From Halomonas sp. M20 (GTDB lineage Bacteria > Pseudomonadota > Gammaproteobacteria > Pseudomonadales > Halomonadaceae), in contig NZ_JACNMQ010000009.1 in the NCBI RefSeq assembly GCF_020622265.1, positions 1-64,000 on the forward strand: 64,000 nucleotides of DNA, read 5' to 3'. Both the position numbers and the translations under genes were made by a program. Shown here in pieces: positions 16,680 through 25,175 of the stretch. The notes beneath the pieces are model-generated. The model did not search any database. It had not been told where the DNA came from and saw only the letters and a list, made by a program, of their open reading frames with translations. Positions within the stretch are counted from its first letter, which is position 1; each line of letters starts with the position of its first letter.

Positions 16680-19304
16680 CTAGACGGTATCGCTCGTCGA
16701 GGCAGATGCAAACCGGCGTCCCTTGAGACGCTCGATGGCACTGTCGACACCATCGATCAGCAGTACCAGTAGATCGCCCTCATCGGCCTCATCGAGGGCT
16801 CTGATGAGGGCCTGATCCTCCTGCATGACGATCTCGGCACGACAGGCACCGGAAACGGACTCGGCGCCATCGCGCAGCAAGCTGGCGGCTTCCCCGATGG
16901 TTCGTCCGCGCGGGTCTGTCTCACAGATAAACACCACGTCATGCATCCTGGCGAGATGAACGCCGAGATCGAACAAATCCTCGTCCCGGCGATTACCCGG
17001 AGCACTTGCCACGCCGATACGTCGATGCGCTGGGATACCCCTGACAAGTTCACCAAGCGCTTCGAGGGCAGGAACGTTGTGCCCATAGTCGATCAGCACC
17101 TTCATGCCGCCCACTTCAATGAGGTTGGTGCGACCGGGGTTCTGTCCTGGCGTCGGATGAAACGTCTGCAGCCCCATTTGAATATCGCCGATAGAAAGCC
17201 CCAAGGCATAGGCGGCGGCGCTAGCGGCCAAGGCGTTGGCGACGTTGAAGCGAGCAAGGCCTTCGAAGGTGACGGGTACATCCACCACCGAAATCACCTC
17301 GGCCTCGACCTGCCCCTGGCGCAAAACAATACGGTCGTTATGCACTGTAAAAGCCACACCATGCTCCTCGACGTGCTGACGAACGGGTAGTGACTCCGGG
17401 TCAAGAGTGAAGAACACCACGTCGCCGCGCGCCCACTCCCGGCTGTCAAACACGCGAGGATCATCCGCATTGAGCACGGCCGTGCCCCCCGGGCGTACGG
17501 CATCGATCACCACCGACTTGCAGCGGGCCAGTTCATCCAGCGTGTGAATATCGTGCTCGCCCAGGTGATCGCTTGCGATGTTGAGCAGCACACCCACGTC
17601 GCATTCATCGAAACCCAGCCCACGACGCATGATGCCGCCCCGGGCCACCTCAAGGACTGCGTACTCAACCGTGGGCTCGCGCAGCACGATCGCCGCCGCC
17701 TGCGGCCCACTGTAGTCGCCACGCAGAATGACATGGTTGTCGATCTCGATCGTGCCGGTGCAGGCCATGCCGACGTTGCGACCCGCCTGGCGCAGTAGAT
17801 GAGAGAGCAGGCGCACCGTGGTTGTCTTACCGTTGGTGCCGGTGATCGCAACGATAGGGATGCGGCCGTTGTCGTCACTGACCGGGAACAGCATGTCGAT
17901 CACCGGTTGCCCGACATCGCGCTCCTTGCCGTGGGTCGGCGCCAGGTGCATGCGAAATCCCGGCCCGGCGTTGACCTCGACCACCGCGGCGGACTGCTCT
18001 TCTAGAGGTCGGGCAAGACTCTCCGCCAGAAGATCGATGCCGATGATGTCGAGTCCGATCAAGCGCGAGATGCGCTCCGCGATATAGCGCACTTCTGGAT
18101 GGACATCGTCGGTCACGTCCGTGGCGGTGCCGCCAGTGCTTAGATTCGCGGTGGGCTTTAGAAAGACGATCGCATCCTTGGGGATGACACTTTGGAGGGT
18201 CAGGTTTTGCTGGCCGATCAAGCGCAGAGACTGCTCATCCACCTCGATCTGGGTGAGCAGATTCTCGTGGCCGATACCGCGACGCGGATCTTCGTTTTCT
18301 CGCTCCACCAGCGCCTGCAGCGTGGCACTGCCATCGCCGACCACGTGGGCCGGGCGCCGCCGCGCCGCGGCCACCAGCTTGCCATCGATCACCAGCAGGC
18401 GATGGTCTTCGCCCTTGATGAACTGCTCGACGATTACCCCTGGATTGCACAGGGAGGCGATGGCAAAGGCCTCCTTGAGCTCGACATCGTTCTGGATATC
18501 CGTGCTCACGCCGCGGCCATGGTTACCTTCCAACGGCTTTACCGCCACGGGATAGCCGATGAATCCCGCGCTCTCGAGTGCCTCATCGAATGAACTGCAT
18601 ACAAATCCATGAGGTACCGGAACGCCGGCATCGCCAAGCACCTGCTTGGTCCAGTCCTTGTCGCCGGCGATACTATGGCTGATCAGGTCCGTGCGTCCGG
18701 TCACCGTTGCCTGGATACGCTGCTGACGATGCCCCTGGCCCAGCTGAATATAGCTGCTGTTCTCGTTCAGACGGGTCCAGGGAATATCGCAACGCTGCGC
18801 GGCATCGACGATCGCTGCGGTGGACGGCCCCAGCATGTGATCGTCGCGCACCTCCTTCAGGCGATCGATGATCGTCGCCATGTCGATAGCCTCACCGCTG
18901 AACAGTGCTTCGACCAACGCCACGGCCTCGACACCGGCCGCCAGCCCACAGGCTTCATCCCGATAGCGATAGACGACGTTGTAGATGCCGCGCTCATAGG
19001 AGTCCACCGTCTTGCCGTATCCCACGGAGAAGCCGATCAGATTCTGCAGCTCGATCGCCACGTGCTCGACGATATGCCCCGCCCAGGTACCTCGCGCCAG
19101 CCGCTCCAAAAAACCGCCGGGACGGCCGACGGAGCAGCGATGCTCCTGCAGCGTGGGTAGAAGTTCGCTTATGCGCTCGACGATGCCGGACACGGTATCG
19201 CTTGGTCGCTCCTCGAGCTCGCCGATGTCCAGGCGCATGAAGATAGCACGGTAGCGGCTATAGTAGTTCGGGCCCCTTAGCGCACGATGTCCCAGGATGT
19301 TCAT
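16680..19304 (-). CDS. cphA: Cyanophycin synthetase
   Basis: 874-aa enzyme that builds multi-L-arginyl-poly-L-aspartate from Asp, Arg and ATP. An N-terminal cyanophycin-specific domain is followed by an ATP-grasp domain (VAVKPLEGNHGRGVSTD, about residue 255; VEVNAGPGFRMHLAPT) and a Mur-ligase-like domain with P-loop ITGTNGKTTTVR (about residue 490) and the family ARGGIMRRGLGF. Length is normal for CphA1. Its ATG overlaps the cphB stop by 4 nt (ATGA), so the two are translationally coupled. Confidence 0.95.
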   Translation of the reverse strand: MNILGHRALRGPNYYSRYRAIFMRLDIGELEERPSDTVSGIVERISELLPTLQEHRCSVGRPGGFLERLARGTWAGHIVEHVAIELQNLIGFSVGYGKTVDSYERGIYNVVYRYRDEACGLAAGVEAVALVEALFSGEAIDMATIIDRLKEVRDDHMLGPSTAAIVDAAQRCDIPWTRLNENSSYIQLGQGHRQQRIQATVTGRTDLISHSIAGDKDWTKQVLGDAGVPVPHGFVCSSFDEALESAGFIGYPVAVKPLEGNHGRGVSTDIQNDVELKEAFAIASLCNPGVIVEQFIKGEDHRLLVIDGKLVAAARRRPAHVVGDGSATLQALVERENEDPRRGIGHENLLTQIEVDEQSLRLIGQQNLTLQSVIPKDAIVFLKPTANLSTGGTATDVTDDVHPEVRYIAERISRLIGLDIIGIDLLAESLARPLEEQSAAVVEVNAGPGFRMHLAPTHGKERDVGQPVIDMLFPVSDDNGRIPIVAITGTNGKTTTVRLLSHLLRQAGRNVGMACTGTIEIDNHVILRGDYSGPQAAAIVLREPTVEYAVLEVARGGIMRRGLGFDECDVGVLLNIASDHLGEHDIHTLDELARCKSVVIDAVRPGGTAVLNADDPRVFDSREWARGDVVFFTLDPESLPVRQHVEEHGVAFTVHNDRIVLRQGQVEAEVISVVDVPVTFEGLARFNVANALAASAAAYALGLSIGDIQMGLQTFHPTPGQNPGRTNLIEVGGMKVLIDYGHNVPALEALGELVRGIPAHRRIGVASAPGNRRDEDLFDLGVHLARMHDVVFICETDPRGRTIGEAASLLRDGAESVSGACRAEIVMQEDQALIRALDEADEGDLLVLLIDGVDSAIERLKGRRFASASTSDTV

Positions 19305-20149
19305 TGGCGATCCCTCAGCAATGCAGTGAGTTCGTCGGCGGCGAGATAGCGGCGTGCCTCGATGTCGAATCCGTGACCGCTGACCATGGCATGAAGAATC
19401 ATGTTCTCGACGGCGACAGGCTCCCCCATCGACAGATCGGCAATGTTGGAGCTTGCCATATCCCGACTGTCGATAATGATGACGTGCCCTGGGCCGATTG
19501 CTTCGAGAATCCGGTTCGGATGCACGATCACACCGGCGTCCTCACCCAACCCGACCCCCAGATGCTCCGGATTGGACGCCCCCACTTCCATCAGGCGCGA
19601 AAACCGCCCGCGGGCGAGAAAATGACTATCAATGATGAGGCCATCGACGAGGCCCAAACCGAACGCCATGTTGACGGCACCCTTGCGTAGTGCGTCCGCC
19701 GCATTGCCATTATAGATCATGGTGCCCGGCAGGGCCGTTGCCCCAGCGCTGGTACCCGCCACAACGGCACCGCCCATCAATCGTTCACGAATGGCATTCA
19801 GCGTCGCCGAACCGCCGATCACATTAGTCAGTCGCAGTTGGTCACCACCGGTGAAGAAGATCACACCACTCTGGCGAATCAACTGGACGTTGCCGGGATC
19901 GGTCGCCTGCTTGCGACTCTGTATATCCAACGCATGAACACGGCTCGCCCCCAGGCGCTCGAAAGCGGCTTGATAGACGGGGAGTATCTGATGCGGGATG
20001 CCACTTGCAGAGGCGATGACGGCGACTTCAGTGTTGCCTTCGGGTGCTAAAGCAAAAACCCGTTTCAGGATTTCCAGATCAGATGACTTATCCTCGGCAC
20101 CGCCAATGGCCACGATACAGCCCGCTGCAGGGGAAAGTTGAGAGACCAT
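19301..20149 (-). CDS. cphB: Cyanophycinase (S51 family serine peptidase)
   Basis: 282-aa intracellular exopeptidase that releases beta-Asp-Arg dipeptides from cyanophycin. The nucleophile Ser lies in AGTSAGATALPGTMI, with FFTGGDQLRL and GLGLVDGLIIDSHF around it as in the family. No signal peptide is seen, so this is the intracellular form. It is first in the cphB-cphA-iadA order and overlaps cphA. Confidence 0.94.
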   Translation of the reverse strand: MVSQLSPAAGCIVAIGGAEDKSSDLEILKRVFALAPEGNTEVAVIASASGIPHQILPVYQAAFERLGASRVHALDIQSRKQATDPGNVQLIRQSGVIFFTGGDQLRLTNVIGGSATLNAIRERLMGGAVVAGTSAGATALPGTMIYNGNAADALRKGAVNMAFGLGLVDGLIIDSHFLARGRFSRLMEVGASNPEHLGVGLGEDAGVIVHPNRILEAIGPGHVIIIDSRDMASSNIADLSMGEPVAVENMILHAMVSGHGFDIEARRYLAADELTALLRDRQ

Positions 20150-20294
20150 AACCCTGTTCGCCGCCCAGCGACGCTTTTGGGGACAAAATGGCGCAATGTC
20201 TATGTGAAGAAATCGCCAAACAAGCGATACATTTCTTTTCTCAATATACCCCTGATTATCCTAGCCAGGCTCATAATGTTTCGCTACGACATGC

Positions 20295-20321
20295 ATTATA
20301 AAATAGTCATTCTGTTTGCAA
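20295..20321 (-). promoter_or_regulatory. Candidate promoter of the cyanophycin operon
   Basis: On the minus strand a perfect TATAAT (20295..20300) is preceded by TTGCAA (20316..20321) with a short 15-bp spacer, about 145 nt before cphB. It is the only good -10 in the 207-bp gap. The poor spacing suggests activator dependence. Speculative. Confidence 0.4.
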
Positions 20322-20356
20322 CATCCACCAGCAGCATCGGACATCGACTCAAGAGT

Positions 20357-21739
20357 TCACATAGCGGATTTCGAATGGCTCAGGAAAAAGCGCAGTATTT
20401 CCTGGCTGGCATTCGGCCCTTTAGGATCGGTGTAGGAACCGCGGGGCGTACCACCTGACCATGCGTGGCCAGCACCGTGGATCGTCCACTGCTCCAATTG
20501 TGCCTGACCTTGGGTGTTCTTATGAACGGTGCACGTATACGCATGACCACCGGACACTCGTTCCTGCTTGCTGGCGACATTCGCCGCCGCGACGGATGAC
20601 TTCTTGGCGCCCATGGAGTCAAGGCACTGTGCAGCGATGCGTTCAGCGTTGCTGAGGTGCACTGTGGTATCCCGGTCGCCATGAAATATGATCGCGGGAA
20701 TGCCGGGGGGCTTTGATGCCGTCGGAGCGCTTGCCTGCCTGTTGAGACCCGCCAAGGGCTGGCTGCCGCCCTGCATGGCCGCAAGGGCAGAGGGCAGATC
20801 CTGGGCAACACCGTGAGGCAGCCCGGAATGCACCCCCACTGCGGCGTAGATATCCGGATAGGTCATGGCCAATGTCGCGGCCATGGCGCCCCCCGCGGAC
20901 AGGCCCGCCACATAGACGCGAGTTTCATCCAGCTGGTACTCCTTGAGCACTTTGCGGGTCATGCCGGCGATGATAGCCGGCTCACCCTGTTCGCGCTTTT
21001 GATCGCTGGCCTTGAACCAGTTCCAGCATTTGGAGTGATTGGCAGAACCTGGCTGAGCCGGATAAAGCACCAGGCAAGGCTGCGCTTCCGCCAAGGCGTT
21101 CATGCCAGTACCAGCGGCGAAGTCATCCGGATGTTGCGTGCAGCCATGCAACATGACGATCAGCGGCAAGGCCTGGCCCTGATAGCCGCTGGGAACGTAC
21201 AGCTTGTAGTCGCGACTTCCTGCATGGTTGGTGAACGACGCGCTCTTGAAAGACGCCCCTTCCGGCAGCTTATCCGCTGGAGTGGATGATCCAATATCAA
21301 ATCCGCCAGCGCCCGACAGTTTTCCGCGTAATAACTCTTGTAAATCGTTGAAGCGATGACCAGCGTCGAAGGACTGGCGTGGTGCCGCAGTATGCGTCCG
21401 CTCCTTCCATGAGTGTTCCCGATGAGACCGCGTTTCATCGTTTGTTGTCTCGCTGTGCCTTGTTCTATCGTTCTTTGCCTTGTCGCTCTTTGCCCCAGAC
21501 TCAGTACGAGTATCCGATGCTGATTCCTCGACGATCCGGCAGCTGCCTTCGATGGTTTCGCCCCCGGCTTGCTCATTCGGCGCCGTCTTGTGGAACTCGG
21601 CCCCGCTATGATCGTGGCTGGCGTCGCCGCTCAGCACCCGCTGTATCATGGCAGTGGCTTCCTGGAGCTGGCCCGACTGGGTCAAGCGGGTCGCTTCCTT
21701 GAGACTTGCCAGGGTTTCTTTATTCATTGAAAGATTCAT
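20357..21739 (-). CDS. PHB-depolymerase family esterase
   Basis: 460 aa. The C-terminal two thirds is an alpha/beta hydrolase of the esterase/PHB depolymerase type: oxyanion region LIVMLHGCTQHPDDFA, nucleophile AGLSAGGAMAATLA, Asp in FHGDRDTTV and the His in GAGHAWSGG. No signal peptide is present. The first 190 residues are polar and low in complexity (Asp, Glu, Thr and Ser rich), starting with a Met-Asn-rich helix. It may act on intracellular or short-chain PHA, or on other esters. GAGG lies 9 nt before the ATG. The upstream ribbon-helix-helix gene is on the same strand and may control it. Confidence 0.85.
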   Translation of the reverse strand: MNLSMNKETLASLKEATRLTQSGQLQEATAMIQRVLSGDASHDHSGAEFHKTAPNEQAGGETIEGSCRIVEESASDTRTESGAKSDKAKNDRTRHSETTNDETRSHREHSWKERTHTAAPRQSFDAGHRFNDLQELLRGKLSGAGGFDIGSSTPADKLPEGASFKSASFTNHAGSRDYKLYVPSGYQGQALPLIVMLHGCTQHPDDFAAGTGMNALAEAQPCLVLYPAQPGSANHSKCWNWFKASDQKREQGEPAIIAGMTRKVLKEYQLDETRVYVAGLSAGGAMAATLAMTYPDIYAAVGVHSGLPHGVAQDLPSALAAMQGGSQPLAGLNRQASAPTASKPPGIPAIIFHGDRDTTVHLSNAERIAAQCLDSMGAKKSSVAAANVASKQERVSGGHAYTCTVHKNTQGQAQLEQWTIHGAGHAWSGGTPRGSYTDPKGPNASQEILRFFLSHSKSAM

Positions 21740-21790
21740 TCGTTCAATCCTCGACGCTGCTGGTGCGGCGCCCTTAATAGGTTTTGGCCG

Positions 21791-22207
21791 CTAGTAGGTT
21801 CTATCCGCCAGCGCGGCCTTGACCGCCTTACTGGCGTGCAAGGCACCCAGCACGACGATGGAGTCGATGGTGGCAAGGGCAAGCTCCGGGGAAACGTCCT
21901 CGGCAATACTGGCAAGCCCCAGCACCTGAATCTGCAGCACTTCGCCTTTTTCCTGCAGCGCTTCCAGATCACTGCGACTGTAGTGCTGCAGCCCCAGCAC
22001 GTAGGTCTTGCGAGCCACGGTCTCCTTGACCACCTCCGCGTGATTGGCCAGCTGATTGCGAATGGCGGTACGAATCAGATCACTTCGATTGGAATAAAAC
22101 CCTTCCTGCACCAGCAGATCGATCTGTCCCAGATCCACCACCCCAAGATTGATGGTGAGTTTCTCTGTGGTATCACTCGCCTTGCGACGCAGTTCATGCA
22201 CGCTCAT
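21791..22207 (-). CDS. Ribbon-helix-helix (CopG-type) transcriptional regulator
   Basis: 138 aa. The N-terminal RHH fold reads EKLTINLGVVDLGQIDLLVQ, then YSNRSDLIRTAIRNQL, as in CopG/ParD/NikR-like repressors. The remaining 80 or so residues have no recognised ligand domain. I start at 22207, with GAGGAA upstream; 12 codons of extension are possible. A promoter with an embedded inverted repeat lies immediately upstream, strongly suggesting autoregulation. The downstream esterase gene, 51 nt away, is the likely shared target. Confidence 0.82.
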   Translation of the reverse strand: MSVHELRRKASDTTEKLTINLGVVDLGQIDLLVQEGFYSNRSDLIRTAIRNQLANHAEVVKETVARKTYVLGLQHYSRSDLEALQEKGEVLQIQVLGLASIAEDVSPELALATIDSIVVLGALHASKAVKAALADRTY

Positions 22208-22241
22208 CGTTTGTTCCTCTTGCTTGATCTTTTGATATTCC

Positions 22242-22289
22242 ATACGCCATCCACATGGATGTTATATGGCGTATAAAAGACAGCGTCAA
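22242..22289 (-). promoter_or_regulatory. Promoter with inverted-repeat operator for the RHH regulator
   Basis: Minus-strand -35 TTGACG (22284..22289), 17-bp spacer, -10 TATAAC (22261..22266). A perfect 9-bp inverted repeat ATACGCCAT (22242..22250) N15 ATGGCGTAT (22266..22274) straddles the -10 and the start site. This is the geometry of a repressor operator. Confidence 0.75.
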
Positions 22290-22379
22290 GCAGAATGTTC
22301 GTCCATGGCAGAACAGAACATCAAAGGCAAGAACACAGATTCGAGGAGAGAGCGATAAGTCGAACAGGTGTGACTATTC

Positions 22380-22403
22380 AGTTGGCCTCACATGAGGCCA
22401 ACT
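22380..22403 (-). terminator. Hairpin directly after zntA
   Basis: 11-bp perfect stem AGTTGGCCTCA / TGAGGCCAACT with a 2-nt loop, beginning 2 nt after the zntA stop. No T tract follows on the minus strand, so it may act as a transcript-end stabiliser more than an intrinsic terminator. Confidence 0.5.
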
Positions 22404-22404
22404 G

Positions 22405-24549
22405 CTAGTTACGAAAGCGATAGCCCAGCAATCGCATGGCATTTAGCGTCACCAGTACCGTCGCTCCGGTATCCGCCATCACGGCGATCCACATGCCGGT
22501 GATGCCCAGCGCCGTGGACACCAGAAAGATCGCTTTCAGGCCCAATGCCAGGACGACGTTGGTCTTGACGTTACGCAGGGTTGCCCGGGACAGGTCGATC
22601 AGCTCGGCAATGCCGCCGACGCGATTCTTGAGCAGGGCCGCATCCGCAGTTTCAAGCGCCACATCGGTACCGCCGCCCATGGCGATACCCACCTCCGCCG
22701 CGGCCAGCGCCGGCGCGTCGTTGATACCATCGCCGACCTTGCCCACCGGCCCGCGCCCCGCCCCTTGCCACTCGCGAATTCGCTGGGCCTTGTCTTCGGG
22801 CATCAGTTCGCCATGGGCCTCGATGCCCAAGGTGCCACCGATGGCCGCGGCGGTACGCGCATTGTCGCCGCTGAGCATTATTGCCTGCACACCGAGGCGC
22901 GACAGGGCGGCGAGGCCTTCCCGGGCGTCTTCGCGAGGCTCGTCGCGCACGGCGATCAAACCCAGCGCACGCTCGCCCTCGACCAGGACGGCGAGGCTCT
23001 TGCCCGCCTGCTCCAGCGCCGCGATGCGCTGCGATCGATCATCGGGCAACGTCGACAGTTCCTGCAGATGGCGAGGCGTGACCAGAGCCAGGTCGCGCCC
23101 CTCGACTCGCCCGGCGACACCACGACCGGCCAGGGCGCGCCCTTCACTCACCTTCGCAGATGAGAGCCCAAGCTGCTCGGTGTGCGCCAGAATCGCCGTG
23201 GCGATCGGATGACTGGAGCCGCGCTCCAGGGCCGCCGCCAACCTCAGAATATCGTTCTCACCCTGTTCGCTCGTCCAGCTTTCCACGTCGGTGACCTTGG
23301 GGGTGCCGGCGGTGAGCGTACCGGTCTTGTCCAGCGCCACCAGACGCAGCTTGCCCAGCTGCTCGAGTACGGCACCGCCCTTGATCAGCAGCCCATGGCG
23401 TGCGCCGGTCGAGAGGCCGGCGGCGATTGCCGCGGGGGTCGAGATCACCAGGGCACAGGGGCAGGCGATCAACAGCAGGGCCAAGGCGCGGTAGATCGAT
23501 TCCGACCAGGGCATCGCCGAGACCAGCGGCGGCACTACCGCCATCAGCAGGGCCAGGCCCACCACCGCCGGCATATAGTAGTAGGCGAAGCGGTCGATGA
23601 AACGGGCCACCGGCGCCTTGGCGGCCTGGGCTTCCTCCACCAGCCGGATGACCCGGGCGATGGTGTTGTCCTCGGCGCTACGGGTGACCTCCACCTCCAG
23701 GGCGGCATCGAGATTCACCGTGCCGGCGAAGACGTCATCGCCGGGCGCGCGGGATCGCGGCACGGACTCGCCATTCACCGGCGACTCATCCAGGTCGGAC
23801 TCCCCCGCCAGGATGCGGCCATCGCAGGACACGCGATCTCCCGGGCGTATCAGCACCCGTTGCCCGGGCTGCAGCGAAGCCGCCGACACTTCGCGAACCT
23901 CGCCATTCTCCATCAACCTCGCGGTGGACGGGGTCAGGTCCGACAGGGCCGAGATACTGCGTCGCGCCCGAGACGCGGCCACACCTTCCAGCAACTCGCC
24001 CACGGCGAACAGGAACACCACCATCGCCGCCTCGGCGGCGGCACCGATGGCCAGCGCCCCCAGGGCCGCGATGCTCATCAGCATCTCGATGGTGAAAGGA
24101 TTGCGTACCCTCAGCGCTCGCCAGGCCCCTTGCAGGATGGGCACGAGGCCCACCAGAGTGGCCGCCACGAAGGGCCAGTCACCTAAGGCGGGCCAGATCA
24201 TCCGAAGAGTGAAAGCAAGGACCAAAAGCCCTCCGCTGGCCAGTACCAAGCGCCCCTTGGCGGTACGCCACCAAGGCAAAGGGGCCGAAGCGACATTAGC
24301 CTCGTCTCCATCGCTTTTGACGGCATAGCCCAATCCGTCGATGGTCTGCTCGATCACCCGACGAGAGGGAGAAGCTCCCTGGCAAGGATGGACCTTCACC
24401 GAGCCGGTCATTGAACTTGCGGACACCTCGTCGATGCCTTCCAGCCGACCCAGCGCCGCTTCCACCTTGCGTTCGCAGCCACCGCAGTCCATGCCCTCGA
24501 CTCGCAGGGTCAGCATGGCTGAGGTATCTTGATACGTCGCGTCGCTCAT
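22405..24549 (-). CDS. zntA: Zn2+/Cd2+/Pb2+-exporting P-type ATPase
   Basis: 714-aa inner-membrane pump. N-terminal HMA domain with GMDCGGC (about residue 20), transmembrane CPC motif in IACPCALVISTP, phosphorylation site DKTGTLTAG, hinge GDGINDAP, and the last helix MADTGATVLVTLNAMRLL with the Asp that marks the Zn/Cd/Pb group. It pumps divalent soft metals into the periplasm. The divergent MerR-type gene cadR and the operator between them indicate metal-induced expression. Confidence 0.93.
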   Translation of the reverse strand: MSDATYQDTSAMLTLRVEGMDCGGCERKVEAALGRLEGIDEVSASSMTGSVKVHPCQGASPSRRVIEQTIDGLGYAVKSDGDEANVASAPLPWWRTAKGRLVLASGGLLVLAFTLRMIWPALGDWPFVAATLVGLVPILQGAWRALRVRNPFTIEMLMSIAALGALAIGAAAEAAMVVFLFAVGELLEGVAASRARRSISALSDLTPSTARLMENGEVREVSAASLQPGQRVLIRPGDRVSCDGRILAGESDLDESPVNGESVPRSRAPGDDVFAGTVNLDAALEVEVTRSAEDNTIARVIRLVEEAQAAKAPVARFIDRFAYYYMPAVVGLALLMAVVPPLVSAMPWSESIYRALALLLIACPCALVISTPAAIAAGLSTGARHGLLIKGGAVLEQLGKLRLVALDKTGTLTAGTPKVTDVESWTSEQGENDILRLAAALERGSSHPIATAILAHTEQLGLSSAKVSEGRALAGRGVAGRVEGRDLALVTPRHLQELSTLPDDRSQRIAALEQAGKSLAVLVEGERALGLIAVRDEPREDAREGLAALSRLGVQAIMLSGDNARTAAAIGGTLGIEAHGELMPEDKAQRIREWQGAGRGPVGKVGDGINDAPALAAAEVGIAMGGGTDVALETADAALLKNRVGGIAELIDLSRATLRNVKTNVVLALGLKAIFLVSTALGITGMWIAVMADTGATVLVTLNAMRLLGYRFRN

Positions 24550-24565
24550 AGCATCGCTCCCGGGA

Positions 24566-24594
24566 TTGAACTATCGTGAAGTCAATCCTAATCC
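24566..24594 (+). promoter_or_regulatory. Candidate cadR promoter
   Basis: Plus-strand TTGAAC (24566..24571), 17-bp spacer, TAATCC (24589..24594). It overlaps the zntA operator, so the regulator would also repress itself. The start site would be about 18 nt before the cadR ATG, leaving room for a weak AGG ribosome site. Confidence 0.45.
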
Positions 24595-24615
24595 CTGTAG
24601 CGACTATAGGTTCAA
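24585..24615 (-). promoter_or_regulatory. MerR-type zntA promoter/operator with 19-bp spacer
   Basis: Minus-strand -35 TTGAAC (24610..24615), 19-bp spacer, -10 TAGGAT (24585..24590). The dyad CTATAG-TCG-CTACAG lies in the overlong spacer, the hallmark of promoters untwisted by MerR-family activators such as ZntR and CadR. It ends 3 nt before the cadR ATG. Confidence 0.88.
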
Positions 24616-24618
24616 GCT

Positions 24619-25098
24619 ATGTCCGGTGATGCGACACACCACACCACCACTAGCCTTTCGATCGGTATTGGCGACTTAGCGCGACACTCTGGCTGCAAGC
24701 CCGAGACGGTGCGCTATTACGAGCGTATCGGGCTGTTGCCCGCCGCGACGCGCAGCGAAGGAGGACAGCGCCGTTATACCGAGCAGGCTATCCGACGATT
24801 GACATTCATCCGCCACGCCCGGGATTTCGGCTTTTCTATCGAGGCCGTACGCGAGCTGTTGACGATGGCGGATCACCCGGAGATGCCCTGCGACGAGGTC
24901 GATGCCGTCGCCAAGCACCATCTGGCAGAGGTGGAGTCTCGGCTGCAGCGCCTCGAAGCACTGCGTGATGAACTAGAGCGCATGGTGACCCAATGCGCGG
25001 GCGGGCGAGTCGAAAGCTGTCATATCATCGAGGTGCTCAGCGATCATCGCCTCTGTCAGCAGCTAGGAAAGCACGGCGGCAATGATGCGCTGAGATAG
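24619..25098 (+). CDS. cadR: MerR-family Cd/Pb/Zn-responsive regulator
   Basis: 159 aa. Winged helix GIGDLARHSGCKPETVRYYERIGLLP, a long dimer helix, and metal-binding Cys residues in PCDEVD and QCAGGRVESCH, a pattern of the CadR/PbrR/ZntR group. An unusual 12-residue N-terminal extension (MSGDATHHTTTS) precedes the fold, but no later start exists in frame. Its ATG abuts the zntA operator. Gene symbol is by family; Cd versus Zn preference is not decided by sequence. Confidence 0.85.
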   Translation: MSGDATHHTTTSLSIGIGDLARHSGCKPETVRYYERIGLLPAATRSEGGQRRYTEQAIRRLTFIRHARDFGFSIEAVRELLTMADHPEMPCDEVDAVAKHHLAEVESRLQRLEALRDELERMVTQCAGGRVESCHIIEVLSDHRLCQQLGKHGGNDALR

Positions 25099-25175
25099 TC
25101 CCGGCACAAGTATTTCGCCATTGGGAATGCTGGCTGGTGCTGCGTAAGATGCGCCAGTTCCTACTTTCTTCACCC

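Noticed and set aside
23182-24186. 334-aa plus-strand frame opposite zntA
   Set aside because: Low-complexity antisense shadow rich in Arg/Gln/His; no gene features.
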